Below, one piece after another: positions 42,914 through 51,583 of a stretch of DNA of 56,080 bases; position 1 is the first letter of the stretch; each line of letters opens with the position of its first letter. Location of the stretch: the NCBI GenBank assembly GCA_900290255.1, contig OMOD01000127.1, positions 1 through 56,080 on the forward strand, written 5' to 3'. Under the pieces are notes generated by a model. That model was not told the DNA's origin, searched no databases, and saw only the letters and a program-made list of their open reading frames with translations. A program made the translations under genes and the position numbers. Source of the stretch: Candidatus Sulfotelmatobacter kueseliae. GTDB taxonomy: Bacteria > Acidobacteriota > Terriglobia > Terriglobales > Acidobacteriaceae.

Positions 42914-43036
42914 CTTATTCTATACCTACTGTCAAGGGATAATTACCTCCCACAGGGGATGAAGCCTGTAAGGGCGTTGAGAATCAGCGCGTTGCGAGGA
43001 ACTTCACCATTTCTGGTTCAGCTAGAACCGGTCCGA

Positions 43037-43687
43037 TTACTGCGGGCTGGAAGGATCCCCTTGGCCGGAACTTGTCGTTGGTGCTGTCGCGGGAGGAGGC
43101 GGGTTGGGCGACGCTGGAGCAGGAGAAGGCGCGGGAGTAGCGGTGTGAGGAGCCGCGGGCGACGCTGCCGGCGACGTCTTCTGCGGGCCGGTGGTCATGG
43201 CGCTCTCGGGATTGAGCAGGTGATCCTTGCTCGGCCCCAGGCCCAGACTGATCAGCGCGCGCGAGTCGGGAACTTCCTTGGTCTGCCAGCCGTGGTCGCC
43301 CTGATAACGGCGCATGGCGTCTTCGCTGGCCTGGTTCCAGGTGCCGGTCGGTTCTCCCGTGAGGTAATGCTCGCGGATCAACGCTTCCTGAATGGTGCGG
43401 GCTCGATCCGCGTCAATTTTCTTCTGACCTCGCACCCGGGATGATTTCTTTTTGCGCGAGGAATGATGCGCGGAAGACGCGGTATGGGTTGCAGTCGCGG
43501 ATTTCGTCGCGCTGGCCGGAGAACTTGACTTCGTGGTGGAATGTTGCTGGGTCGCAGGCTTCTTCGCCGCCGTGTCGGCGCTGGCGTCTTGCCGGGCGCT
43601 GGCCACCGGAACGAAGACACAGCTGGCCAGCAGCGCGCTCAGCGCACTGAATCGTGCTCTGCGGATTCTCCTCAAGTCGCTGATCAT
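43037..43687 (-). CDS. Exported protein with a peptidoglycan-binding-like domain
   Basis: A 216-residue protein with a signal peptide (RFSALSALLASCVFVPVASA). A Ser/Thr/Lys-rich linker (about 35-90) is followed by a peptidoglycan-binding-like three-helix domain (about 88-155: DADRARTIQEALIREHYLTG, TGTWNQASEDAMRRYQGDHG, DSRALISLGLGPSK). A Pro/Ala/Ser/Thr-rich tail completes it. The TGxW..A...A..RYQ pattern is that of PG_binding_1 repeats. No catalytic domain is attached, so it probably anchors to the wall. It was next to the phosphatase gene before the transposon inserted between them. Confidence 0.75.
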   Translation of the reverse strand: MISDLRRIRRARFSALSALLASCVFVPVASARQDASADTAAKKPATQQHSTTKSSSPASATKSATATHTASSAHHSSRKKKSSRVRGQKKIDADRARTIQEALIREHYLTGEPTGTWNQASEDAMRRYQGDHGWQTKEVPDSRALISLGLGPSKDHLLNPESAMTTGPQKTSPAASPAAPHTATPAPSPAPASPNPPPPATAPTTSSGQGDPSSPQ

Positions 43688-43852
43688 TAGGCGAAGATCG
43701 TCAGCCAGCTAACTTCCGCCAGCGAAAGCGTCAATCTTCGAAGGGCCGGAGGACTGAGCAGTCCGCAGCCAACAAAACGCCCAACGGACGCTGGCATTGT
43801 AATCATCCCCGATGAGGGGGTACAGTGCCAATTCCCGTTGGGCTGACTTCGG

Positions 43853-45445
43853 TTACGGAAGTGTACCGGCGTCGAAGATCATTCCGTCTGCCCGCGTCGA
43901 ACCACGCGGGCGAACCAGGAATACCACATCCTGGCCGCTCTTCATGCCGGCCTCGATTCTGGCGAAATCTTCTTCGCTGTTCACCGGCTGCTTGTTGATT
44001 TCCAGCACGATGTCGCCTCGTATCAGATTGACGTCTTCGGCAAAAGAGCCCGGCTTCACATCCTGCACGATCACGCCTTTGCCGACCGGCAGGTCGAGTC
44101 GCTCCGCCATTTCCGGAGTCACCTTGCGCACGGTTACGCCGAACTTGCTCGGTTTGGGAGCGCTCTCGCCGTTCTCCTGATCCTCTCCCAGCTCGGAAGC
44201 AAACAGCTTGGCGCGATCCGCAATGGTCACGGTTGCATCCTGCTGTTTGCCGTTGCGAATGAACGTCAGCTTCACCTTGGATCCAGGTTTGCGAGAGGCA
44301 ATGTCTGACACCAACTCGTCTCCCTTGGCGACTTTCTCGCCATCCACCGCGATGATCGTGTCGCCAACTTTCAGGCCGGCCTCGTCGGCGGGACTGCCCG
44401 CGACTACCGTAGACACCGTGATCCCGGAACCGGCGCCGTAGACCCGGGCGATAGCCGGGTTCTCGAGCTGGCCAAACCTGATGCCGATCGAGCCGCGCGC
44501 TACGCGATGTTCGGGCTGGATAAGTTGGTTGTAAACCTCAACCACGGTCTTCGAGGGCAGGGCAAAACCGACACCCGCGTAGGCATCCGTCTGGCTGAGA
44601 ATGGCGGTGTTGATGCCGATCACTTCCCCGCTCATGTTGACCAGCGGCCCGCCGGAATTGCCGGGATTGATGGCGGCGTCGGTCTGAATAAAGTTCTGGA
44701 ACTGACGGCCTTGTACGATTTCGCGGCCCTTGGCCGAAACGATGCCGGCGGTCACGGTCTCCGACAAGCCAAACGGACTGCCGACGGCCAGGACCCAATC
44801 GCCCACCTGCATGGCGTCAGAGTCGCCCATCTTGGCGGCTGGCAGAGCATGGTCCACATCCACCTTGATCACCGCCAGATCAGTCTCCTGATCCGTGCCG
44901 ATGACTTTGGCGTCGTGCTGCACGCCGGGCGGATCATCCTTGAAGCGTACCCGGATGCGGTCGGCCCTCTCGACCACATGCCGGTTGGTGACGATGTATC
45001 CCTTGGCATCGACAATTACGCCGGAACCGAGCGAGTGCTCGCGCATGGGGCTTTCGCCCTGGCCCAGCGGATTCTGGCCGCCGGGACCACCGAAGAAATG
45101 ATTGAAGAAATCGTCCATGCCGCCTTCGTCGTCATCATCCTGGTTGCCGCGGCGCCGGTGCACCTGCTTGATGGTCGATTCGGTGTTGATGTTGACCACG
45201 CTCGGCTCGAGCTGTTTGGCGACCTGGGCAAAAGCGTTCGAAAGCTGCTGCGAGAAACCGCTCGCGGGCTGCGACGCGGTGATGGCCAGCGGGGATGCGT
45301 CGCCTGATTTCTGCCCCTCCTTGCCCTTCACCCCGTACGAGATAACCGTGCCGATCAGAATGCCGACCGCGAGAGTTGCCAGAATGCTCAACGAGTAGGC
45401 CCAGCGATGGGCCCTCATGCGCATCCACATTGCGCGCGAATCCAT
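43853..45445 (-). CDS. htrA: HtrA/Do-family periplasmic serine protease
   Basis: A 530-residue membrane-anchored DegP/DegQ-type protease. One N-terminal transmembrane anchor (YSLSILATLAVGILIGTVIS) is followed by an acidic LA-loop (RRRGNQDDDDEGGMDDFFNH) and the trypsin domain: His in YIVTNRHVVERAD, Asp in TDQETDLAVIKV, Ser in AAINPGNSGGPLVN. Two PDZ domains follow (about 310-400 and 430-520: AGSPADEAGLKVGDTIIAVD, VQDVKPGSFAEDVNLIRGDI). It degrades or refolds misfolded envelope proteins. The intergenic region upstream holds two long direct repeats. Confidence 0.95.
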   Translation of the reverse strand: MDSRAMWMRMRAHRWAYSLSILATLAVGILIGTVISYGVKGKEGQKSGDASPLAITASQPASGFSQQLSNAFAQVAKQLEPSVVNINTESTIKQVHRRRGNQDDDDEGGMDDFFNHFFGGPGGQNPLGQGESPMREHSLGSGVIVDAKGYIVTNRHVVERADRIRVRFKDDPPGVQHDAKVIGTDQETDLAVIKVDVDHALPAAKMGDSDAMQVGDWVLAVGSPFGLSETVTAGIVSAKGREIVQGRQFQNFIQTDAAINPGNSGGPLVNMSGEVIGINTAILSQTDAYAGVGFALPSKTVVEVYNQLIQPEHRVARGSIGIRFGQLENPAIARVYGAGSGITVSTVVAGSPADEAGLKVGDTIIAVDGEKVAKGDELVSDIASRKPGSKVKLTFIRNGKQQDATVTIADRAKLFASELGEDQENGESAPKPSKFGVTVRKVTPEMAERLDLPVGKGVIVQDVKPGSFAEDVNLIRGDIVLEINKQPVNSEEDFARIEAGMKSGQDVVFLVRPRGSTRADGMIFDAGTLP

Positions 45446-45620
45446 AGTCTTACTTCCCTCCGAGAATCAGAAACCCCTTCCATTATACCCATTTACACGA
45501 CCCCGTCGGGACCGCGCCCGGGGGCGGCGTTGGTAGCGATTCGCCGCTATGGTGGGGCTACAGCCTATTAGACGCAGAAAAAGGCAAAATCGTTTGATGG
45601 ACTACCGAGATCGCCGGCGT

Positions 45621-45869
45621 CCTTGCCTCCCACCCTTTCGCAAAGAACGCGAAAGGATGGGGCACCCGCGCCACGGCGTAGTTGAAAAGAACTAGAACGG
45701 CGGCCGCGCGGGGGGTGCCCCACGCTTGAGTTCTGTGCAAGGGGTGGGAACCTCGGACCTACGACTTAGCCGTTGAGGCCCTTGCCTCCCGCCCTTCGCA
45801 AAGGACGCGAAGGACGGGGCACCCACTGTGGTGGCGTAGCCAAAAAGAACTAGAACCGCGACCGCACGG
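45621..45869. repeat. Two 91-bp imperfect direct repeats
   Basis: Copies at 45621-45711 and 45779-45869 share CCTTGCCTCCC, the hairpin CCTTTCGCAAAG...CGCGAAAGG, GGGGCACCC, GGCGTAG and AAAAGAACTAGAAC in the same order. Each contains a palindromic core around CTTTGCG/CGAAAGG. They fill the gap between htrA and the amidohydrolase gene; no gene is visible there. Confidence 0.85.
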
Positions 45870-45871
45870 AT

Positions 45872-47602
45872 TCACTTCGCCTCGTAAATCGTCTTGCCAC
45901 CCACGACGGTGCGCAGGACTTTGGTGCCCAGCAACTTCTCGGCCGCGGACGCGGTCACGTCGCGGTCGAGGACGACGAAATCGGCCAGCATGCCGGGCAC
46001 GATCTTGCCTTTTTCTTTCTCCTCGAATTCGGCGAAGGCCGAGCCGGTGGTGTAGGCGGCGATGGCCTGATCCATGGTGATGCGCTGCGCCGGGAAGAAC
46101 TCCTGCTTGCCGTCCACACTCTTGCGGGTGACGGCGGCATAGAGTCCGCGGTAGGGCGAGACCGGTTCCACGTTGTAGTCGGTGCCGAAGGCCAGGGTCA
46201 CGCCCTTATTCAAGAATGCTGCCCATCCGTAGGAAAGCGACGCCCGCGCCGGGCCCAGCCGCGCCTCGGCCCAGCGCATATCGGTCAGCACGTGGCTGGG
46301 CTGCATGGAGGCGATCACTTTCAGCTGCTTGAATTGTGCGATTTGGGCAACGGTGGGGCACTGCGCATGTTCGATGCGCAGACGGTAATCGTCTCCGCCG
46401 TTGGCCGCCTTCACTTTCGCTTCTTTAGCGGCCTTCTCAGCCGCGGCGAAGGCGTCGAGCGCCATCTGGATGCCTTTGTCGCCGATGGCATGAAATCCGA
46501 TCTGAAAGCCGGCGAGCACGCGCTCCGTGGTCATCGCATTCAATTTCTCGGGATCGTAGCGAGCCAATCCGTAGTTTTTCGGATCGTCGGCGTAAGGTTC
46601 GGAAAGCGCAGCCGTGTGCCCGCCGAGAGAGCCGTCCATGAAGCCCTTCAGCATTCCGGTGTGCAGCATCAGGTCCGACTGTGGATGCGACGTGCGTTTC
46701 TTATCGAGTTGCTCGACCGTTTCGTCGAAGGGCAGCCATTCTGAGATGCGCGCGGTCAGCTTGCCTTCCTTTTCGAGTTCTTCGTAGATCTGAAAATCTT
46801 CCCAGGCGGAGTTGTCCTGGGCCGAAGTCACGCCATTTTCCGCCAGTTCTGCCAGTGCGACTTCGATCGCATGCCGCCTCTGGTCGTGGGTGAGTTTCGG
46901 AATGGCCAACTGCACTGCGTCCTGAGCGGTATCGCGCAGGATGCCGGTGGGTTCGCCGGCGTCGTTGCGGTCAATGTGCCCGCCCTGAGGATCGCGGCTG
47001 GCCAAGGTAATGCCGGCAAGCTGCAGAGCACGCGTGTTGGCCACCGCGAGATGCCCATCCACGCGATCGAGAAATACCGGATGGCCGCCGGAAACCTCAT
47101 CCAGGTCCCAGCGGCTGGGCAACGCTTTCACCAGCCAGGCGGTTTCATCCCAACCGCCGCCCAGAATCCAGTCGCCGGGCTTGGCCGTCTGCACCTTGGC
47201 CGCCAGGCGCTCGCGCATTTCGTCGAGCGACTTCACGCCATCGAGATCCACGCCGAGTTTCTGCTGCCCGGCATCGGCGAGGTGGAGATGCGCGTCGTTG
47301 AATCCGGGCATGACGAAGTGCCCGCCCAGGTCGATCACCTGCGTATCGGGCCCTTTCAGCTTCATCAGGTCGAAGGTCTTGCCCACGGCCTGAATGCGGT
47401 CGCCGCGCACGGCAATGGCCTCTTCGCGCAGGATGGAACTGAACGGAGTATTGGCGGGCACGCCGGTGTAGATGTTGGCGTGCATGAAGATGATGTCGGC
47501 CTTTGGCTTGGCTTCCTCGGGCTTGGGCGCGGAGGTCTGAGCGCGGCTGGGGAGTGAGGCCAACAGACAAGCAGAAAGAACCCCACACGCCATGGCTTTC
47601 AT
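45872..47602 (-). CDS. Exported amidohydrolase (YtcJ-like)
   Basis: A 576-residue metal-dependent hydrolase from ATG 47602. The signal peptide is ACGVLSACLLASLPSRAQTS. The amidohydrolase core starts ADIIFMHANIYTGV, and HFVMPGFNDAHLHLADAG carries the HxH metal pair. FHAIGDKGIQMALDAFAAAE, RIEHAQCPTVAQI and LAFGTDYNVEPVSPYRGLYA follow, all typical of the YtcJ/NfdA-type amidohydrolase_3 family. Substrates of this group are varied N-acyl or amide compounds and cannot be assigned. The open frame continues upstream to 48079, but that part overlaps the M20 peptidase gene and contains repeat sequence. Probably periplasmic. Confidence 0.87.
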   Translation of the reverse strand: MKAMACGVLSACLLASLPSRAQTSAPKPEEAKPKADIIFMHANIYTGVPANTPFSSILREEAIAVRGDRIQAVGKTFDLMKLKGPDTQVIDLGGHFVMPGFNDAHLHLADAGQQKLGVDLDGVKSLDEMRERLAAKVQTAKPGDWILGGGWDETAWLVKALPSRWDLDEVSGGHPVFLDRVDGHLAVANTRALQLAGITLASRDPQGGHIDRNDAGEPTGILRDTAQDAVQLAIPKLTHDQRRHAIEVALAELAENGVTSAQDNSAWEDFQIYEELEKEGKLTARISEWLPFDETVEQLDKKRTSHPQSDLMLHTGMLKGFMDGSLGGHTAALSEPYADDPKNYGLARYDPEKLNAMTTERVLAGFQIGFHAIGDKGIQMALDAFAAAEKAAKEAKVKAANGGDDYRLRIEHAQCPTVAQIAQFKQLKVIASMQPSHVLTDMRWAEARLGPARASLSYGWAAFLNKGVTLAFGTDYNVEPVSPYRGLYAAVTRKSVDGKQEFFPAQRITMDQAIAAYTTGSAFAEFEEKEKGKIVPGMLADFVVLDRDVTASAAEKLLGTKVLRTVVGGKTIYEAK

Positions 47603-47784
47603 GCTGAGACAACGGCTCAGCCTCACGTGTGCGGCTCTGCTTTGCGTCCTTGGCGCACTCTTTGCGTCCTTCGCGGTTGATCTTTTCCTCACCGCTAAGT
47701 TCACGAAGAACAGCCGCGAAGACCGCAAAGAAAACGTCGTCTCGGAACTCGCCAGTGAGCCGCCGTTCATATGGTTGTTCAGAT

Positions 47785-49050
47785 TCATTCTCCCACCCCC
47801 GCCAGCGCGAGCATGGTCAGCAGAATGCGTTTCAAGGCCAGCTCGCGCCCGTTGGAATCGAACCACTCCTGCAAAGTGTGCGCCCCACCGCCCGATCCGC
47901 CGCCGCCGATGGCCACGGCTTCCAGGCCGAGCGACAAGGGGATATTGGCGTCGGTGGAGGCGCGCTGGACGTGGGCAGCGTTGCCCAGTTGCACGTCCAC
48001 GGCGCGCACCACCTGTAAAATCCGCGCCCCCGCCGTCAACTCGCCCGCAGGACGGCTGCCGATCACCACCACTTCGCAACTGACGCCGGCGGGACGTTTC
48101 TGCGCCGTGGAGCGCATCTCGGCCGCCAGTGTTTCTTCTTCCACGGCGCGATTCAGCGCCTGGCGCATCGATTGTTCCAGCCGCTCCATTTCGGCCATGG
48201 AAGTCGAGCGGATATCCACTTTCATGCTGGCCGACTCGGGAATCGAATTCACCGAGGTGCCGCCGCGAATGACGCCGATATTGAACGTGGTTTTGGGCGA
48301 GGCTGGAACCGGCGTCGCGATGAAAGTCTCGATAGCTTTGGCCAGAATCACGATAGGGTTGGGCGCGCCAAAATCGCTCCAGGAATGTCCGCCCGGCCCG
48401 CGCACGATCACTTCAAAGCGGCGGCTGCCGAGGGCTTCGGCGACGATGGTATCGGCACCCGCGCCATCGAGCACAACGGTGTAGGCAATCGAATCTTTCC
48501 AGCGCGGGGTGGAAAAAATGTGGCGCATGCCGCGCAGGTCGCCTTCGCCCTCCTCGCCCACGTTGCCGATGAACACGAAGGGCAGGGCGTGGCGGATGCG
48601 CACCGAGCGCAGCAGCGCGGCGATCCCCAGCATGGCGGCCACACCGGCGCCGTTATCGGAAACGCCCGGGCCGTACATGCGGCTTCCCTGCTGGCGGATA
48701 TTCAGCGGCGTGTTGGCGGGAAAAACCGTGTCAATGTGGGCGCTGAGCGCGACGTAGCGGCGGCCGAAGCCAGGATGCGTGCCGAAAACGTTGCCCACGT
48801 CGTCAATGCGGACGTCGTCGAGGCCGACTTCGCGAAAGCGCTCGGCCAGCCAGGCGGCGCGCGCCGCCTCGCCAAAGGGAGGAGCCGGAATGCGCGCCAT
48901 CTCCATCTGCCACTGCGCCATTTGCGGCTCTTGCGTGCGAAACCAGTTGAACGCCGAGCGCACTTCCGGAGCCGCGGCCAGGCGCGAGACTTCGTGCTGC
49001 AGCGCCGAGGCAAGATCGGGCATGTCCGCACGTGGGGGAGTGGGGCTCAT
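47785..49050 (-). CDS. M20-family metallopeptidase
   Basis: A 421-residue cytosolic di-zinc peptidase. Zinc ligands and catalytic residues are in ALSAHIDTVFP (His, catalytic Asp), GPGVSDNGAGVAAM (bridging Asp), GNVGEEGEGDLRG (catalytic Glu and ligand) and AIGGGGSGGGAHTLQEW near the C-terminus (last His). The dimerisation lid carries VRGPGGHSWSDFGAPNP. The pattern is that of PepT-like/M20 acylaminoacid or tripeptide peptidases. The start is taken at ATG 49050 (MSPTPPRADMPDLAS); the frame is open upstream but runs into a GTCATCC repeat. It lies upstream of the amidohydrolase on the same strand, so joint degradation of amide compounds is possible. Confidence 0.88.
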   Translation of the reverse strand: MSPTPPRADMPDLASALQHEVSRLAAAPEVRSAFNWFRTQEPQMAQWQMEMARIPAPPFGEAARAAWLAERFREVGLDDVRIDDVGNVFGTHPGFGRRYVALSAHIDTVFPANTPLNIRQQGSRMYGPGVSDNGAGVAAMLGIAALLRSVRIRHALPFVFIGNVGEEGEGDLRGMRHIFSTPRWKDSIAYTVVLDGAGADTIVAEALGSRRFEVIVRGPGGHSWSDFGAPNPIVILAKAIETFIATPVPASPKTTFNIGVIRGGTSVNSIPESASMKVDIRSTSMAEMERLEQSMRQALNRAVEEETLAAEMRSTAQKRPAGVSCEVVVIGSRPAGELTAGARILQVVRAVDVQLGNAAHVQRASTDANIPLSLGLEAVAIGGGGSGGGAHTLQEWFDSNGRELALKRILLTMLALAGVGE

Positions 49051-49131
49051 GAGAGTTATAGAGGTCAGTTTACAACGCGTGGGAAGGAATGGGGATTGGC
49101 GAGAGGGAGACGGCGGGGACCTGGATGGGTT

Positions 49132-49276
49132 GTCATCCTGAGCGGAGCCATTGCTTCTCCTTTGGCGAAGCAAATGGCGGAGTCGAGGGATCCCTAACAG
49201 CGCCCGAGTGGAGATAGGGATGCTTCGACTGCGCGGCGTCCCCGCCCTGCGGAGACGCTGCTCCGCTCAGCATGAC
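49132..49276. repeat. Palindromic GTCATCCTGAGCGGAG element
   Basis: 145 bases, starting GTCATCCTGAGCGGAG and ending CTCCGCTCAGCATGAC, near-perfect inverse complements with a long degenerate interior. Its right arm overlaps the last codons and the TGA stop (49267-49269) of the ketopantoate-reductase gene. Confidence 0.85.
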
Positions 49277-50175
49277 AGAGACGCCGAGATACCAGACTTC
49301 TGCTCTACCGCGGCAACCAGGCTCCTCGTAACCGGCACGTCAATCCCATGCCGATGAGCGCCGCGCAGGATCGGTCCCGCGATGGCATCGAGTTCCGGCG
49401 GCTTGCCCTGAGCTACATCTTTCTGCATGGAACTGCGCATGTTGCCGGGCATCTTCATCATGAGGGCGAGCACCGCGTCCACATCAACGCTCGCTCCCTC
49501 GGCCTTGGCGACGGCGCCGGTTTCTCGCACGCACGCCTCCAGTTGGCGTCTCCATGCGGGATCTGACGTGATTTGCCCGGTGGTGAGGTCTCCCGCGGTC
49601 GAGGTGAGGGCCAGCGGGGCGAGGAACACGAGCTTGCTCCACATCAGCGTGGGCTCGTCGTCGACGAAGCGGCAGTCGAAGCCCATTTGCTGTAGCTGTG
49701 CGACCGTGGGGCCGAGCAAGGCTTGTCCTCTGGAGGAAACGCTGAGCCGGGCGAACGGCGACCGGTAGATGATGTGTCCGGGAGCGACGCGTTCGGATTC
49801 CACACCGATCGTCGCGGCGATGAGTTTGTCGGCACCGTACCGGGAACGAAGCAGAGGGATATGGTCGATGCCATTGAGCAGGGGAACGATCGCACCGACC
49901 GACTCGGGCCTGGTCAGCGCGTGCAGGGCTGGCTCCAGTTGGGTGGCCTTCACCGTGAGCCAAAGCACGTCGGCGGGTGGGACTTCCGCAGCGCGCGAAA
50001 CCGGCACGCTGAAGTTTCCGAACGCGCTTTCGAGTTGCAGTTGTTCGGGATATTGGGCGAGCGAGTCGCGTCTTACCACCAGCGTGACCGAAGCGCCGGA
50101 TCGCGCCAGGCAGGCGCCCATCAGGCCGCCAACACCGCCTACGCCGAGAATCGCATGATGCAGTGATTGCGACAT
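49267..50175 (-). CDS. Ketopantoate reductase (ApbA/PanE) family protein
   Basis: A 302-residue NADPH-dependent oxidoreductase. The Rossmann motif AILGVGGVGGLMGACLARSG is at the N-terminus, and the conserved catalytic Lys is in EPTLMWSKLVFLAPLA. The C-terminal helical domain has KMPGNMRSSMQKDVAQGKPP and ELDAIAGPILRGAHRHGIDV. The family reduces 2-dehydropantoate to pantoate for CoA synthesis, but many paralogues act on other 2-keto acids, so I leave out a gene symbol. The last codons and the stop are formed by a dispersed palindromic repeat. Confidence 0.88.
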   Translation of the reverse strand: MSQSLHHAILGVGGVGGLMGACLARSGASVTLVVRRDSLAQYPEQLQLESAFGNFSVPVSRAAEVPPADVLWLTVKATQLEPALHALTRPESVGAIVPLLNGIDHIPLLRSRYGADKLIAATIGVESERVAPGHIIYRSPFARLSVSSRGQALLGPTVAQLQQMGFDCRFVDDEPTLMWSKLVFLAPLALTSTAGDLTTGQITSDPAWRRQLEACVRETGAVAKAEGASVDVDAVLALMMKMPGNMRSSMQKDVAQGKPPELDAIAGPILRGAHRHGIDVPVTRSLVAAVEQKSGISASLSC

Positions 50176-50184
50176 TTTGTTAGT

Positions 50185-50305
50185 GCGTCATCCTGAGCGA
50201 AGCCGCTTTTCAGGCGGAGCGAAGGATCGCGCGCGAAGCTTTCTCGCAGCTGCCCGCGAGATCCCTCGCCCCGCTGGTGAAAGACGCGGGGCTTCGGGAT
50301 GACGC
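50185..50305. repeat. Palindromic GCGTCATCCTGAG element
   Basis: 121 bases beginning GCGTCATCCTGAGCGAAGCC and ending GGCTTCGGGATGACGC, inverse complements with mismatches. It sits between the ketopantoate-reductase-like gene and the DRE-TIM lyase gene. Confidence 0.8.
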
Positions 50306-50330
50306 AGCCCAAATCTGCATACCGCAGTGA

Positions 50331-51578
50331 TCACCTCGGCTTAACGCCGGCATCCACACCCTCCATTATCTCCGCATCCGTAAGCGTGTGGTCGCTCTGC
50401 TTGGCGCGCTGATAAATTCGATCGACAATGTCGTCGGTAGCTCGAATGTCATGGCGCTCCAGCCAGAACAGAATATTCGATTTGCCGCTCATGGGGCCGA
50501 CGTCAATGATCTGGTCCAGGCCGAACACGTGCGAGGGCACGCCGGAATAGACGGTGTTGGCCAGCACGACGTCATTTTTGTGATAGGCCTTGATGATGGC
50601 GGCGGCGTGCACGCCGGTCGCGGTGCGGAAAGCATCGTCGCCAACCACGGGATAATTCTTCGGAATGGGCACACCGGTGGCGCGCGAGACCGCCTGGCAA
50701 TATGCCTTCAGCCTGGTCAGGTCCTGCTGGTCCCAGGGCGGAATGCCCATCAGCTTGAGATTCACTAGCATCTGATCAATCTGGGTGTTGCCGACGCGCT
50801 CGCCCAGGCCGATGGCGCATCCGTGGACGCAATTAGCGCCGGCGATGATCGCCGCGATGGAGTTGGCGATGGAAAGGCCGCGATCGCTGTGGCCGTGCCA
50901 ATCCACGCGAATCTTTTCGCCCGAGGGCTTGACCACTTCTTCGATCACGAACCGCACCAGCGCCAGCGCGCCCATGGGCGTGGCATGACCCGCGGTGTCG
51001 CAAATGCAGATGGCGCGCGCGCCGCAGTTGATGGCGGTGGAATAGAGGCGCTTCACCGTTTCGGGATCGCAGCGGCTGGTGTCTTCGGTGACGTACATGA
51101 CGTCGAGCCCGAGCGAGACCGCGTACTTGATCGCTTTTTCGGTGGTGTGCAGGAGAAAGTCGTCGGTCCATCCCTCGGTGAAGCGGCGGATCGGACTCGA
51201 ACCGATGAAGGTTGCCGCCTCGATGCGCAGGCCCGTTTTCTGGACGATCTCGGCGATGGGGCGAATGTCGTTTTCGTGGGTGCGGGCGGCGCAGTTAGCG
51301 CGAATCTTCATCTTGTGCGCCACGATTTCGCGCGCCAGCGCAGTCACGGCTTCGACCGCGCGGGGCCCGGCGCCGGGCAGGCCGAGATCGAGGAAATCGA
51401 TCCCGAGCGCTTCCATCAGATGAAGAATTTCGATCTTTTCTGGAACCGAAGGATCGCGCACAGAGGGCGATTGCAAGCCATCGCGCAGACTCTCGTCGTT
51501 CAACAACACTGGCCCTGGATGCTTCATTCCCGGCGGGAGGATATTGTTCCAGTCGTAGATGAGGTCGGAGGTGTTCAT
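50331..51578 (-). CDS. HMG-CoA lyase / isopropylmalate synthase-like DRE-TIM enzyme
   Basis: A 415-residue TIM-barrel enzyme. The active-site start is LLNDESLRDGLQSPSV, the DRE-type motif that binds the substrate carboxylate. VDWHGHSDRGLSIANSIAAI carries the HxH metal ligands, and AIGLGERVGNTQIDQMLVNL and GVHAAAIIKAYHKND follow as in LeuA/homocitrate-type synthases. The LeuA regulatory domain is absent. It should be an acetyl-CoA-dependent aldol condensation enzyme (2-isopropylmalate, citramalate or homocitrate type) or an HMG-CoA lyase-like enzyme; the substrate cannot be fixed by sequence alone. It lies upstream of the reductase gene on the same strand but is separated by a palindromic repeat. 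Confidence 0.85.
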   Translation of the reverse strand: MNTSDLIYDWNNILPPGMKHPGPVLLNDESLRDGLQSPSVRDPSVPEKIEILHLMEALGIDFLDLGLPGAGPRAVEAVTALAREIVAHKMKIRANCAARTHENDIRPIAEIVQKTGLRIEAATFIGSSPIRRFTEGWTDDFLLHTTEKAIKYAVSLGLDVMYVTEDTSRCDPETVKRLYSTAINCGARAICICDTAGHATPMGALALVRFVIEEVVKPSGEKIRVDWHGHSDRGLSIANSIAAIIAGANCVHGCAIGLGERVGNTQIDQMLVNLKLMGIPPWDQQDLTRLKAYCQAVSRATGVPIPKNYPVVGDDAFRTATGVHAAAIIKAYHKNDVVLANTVYSGVPSHVFGLDQIIDVGPMSGKSNILFWLERHDIRATDDIVDRIYQRAKQSDHTLTDAEIMEGVDAGVKPR

Positions 51579-51583
51579 GGGAA

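Larger units (their letters stand above)
40092..42947. mobile_element. IS1595-like transposon with three passenger genes
   Basis: A 2856-bp element bounded by perfect 25-bp terminal inverted repeats. The left repeat at 40092-40116 starts GGTAATTATCCCTTGACAG; the right one at 42923-42947 is its exact inverse complement. The 9-bp sequence TCCCACAGG lies on both sides (40083-40091 and 42948-42956), which is a target duplication; 8 bp is also possible because of flanking Gs. It carries an ISXO2/IS1595-type transposase and three other genes (40150, 41438, 41894). Base composition is visibly lower in GC than the surroundings. Perfect ends and an intact transposase suggest recent insertion. IS1595-family elements with passenger genes are known. 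Confidence 0.92.

Noticed and set aside
47602-48079. N-terminal extension of the amidohydrolase to 735 residues
   Set aside because: Overlaps the M20 peptidase gene and reads through repeat sequence; the signal peptide starts at 47602.
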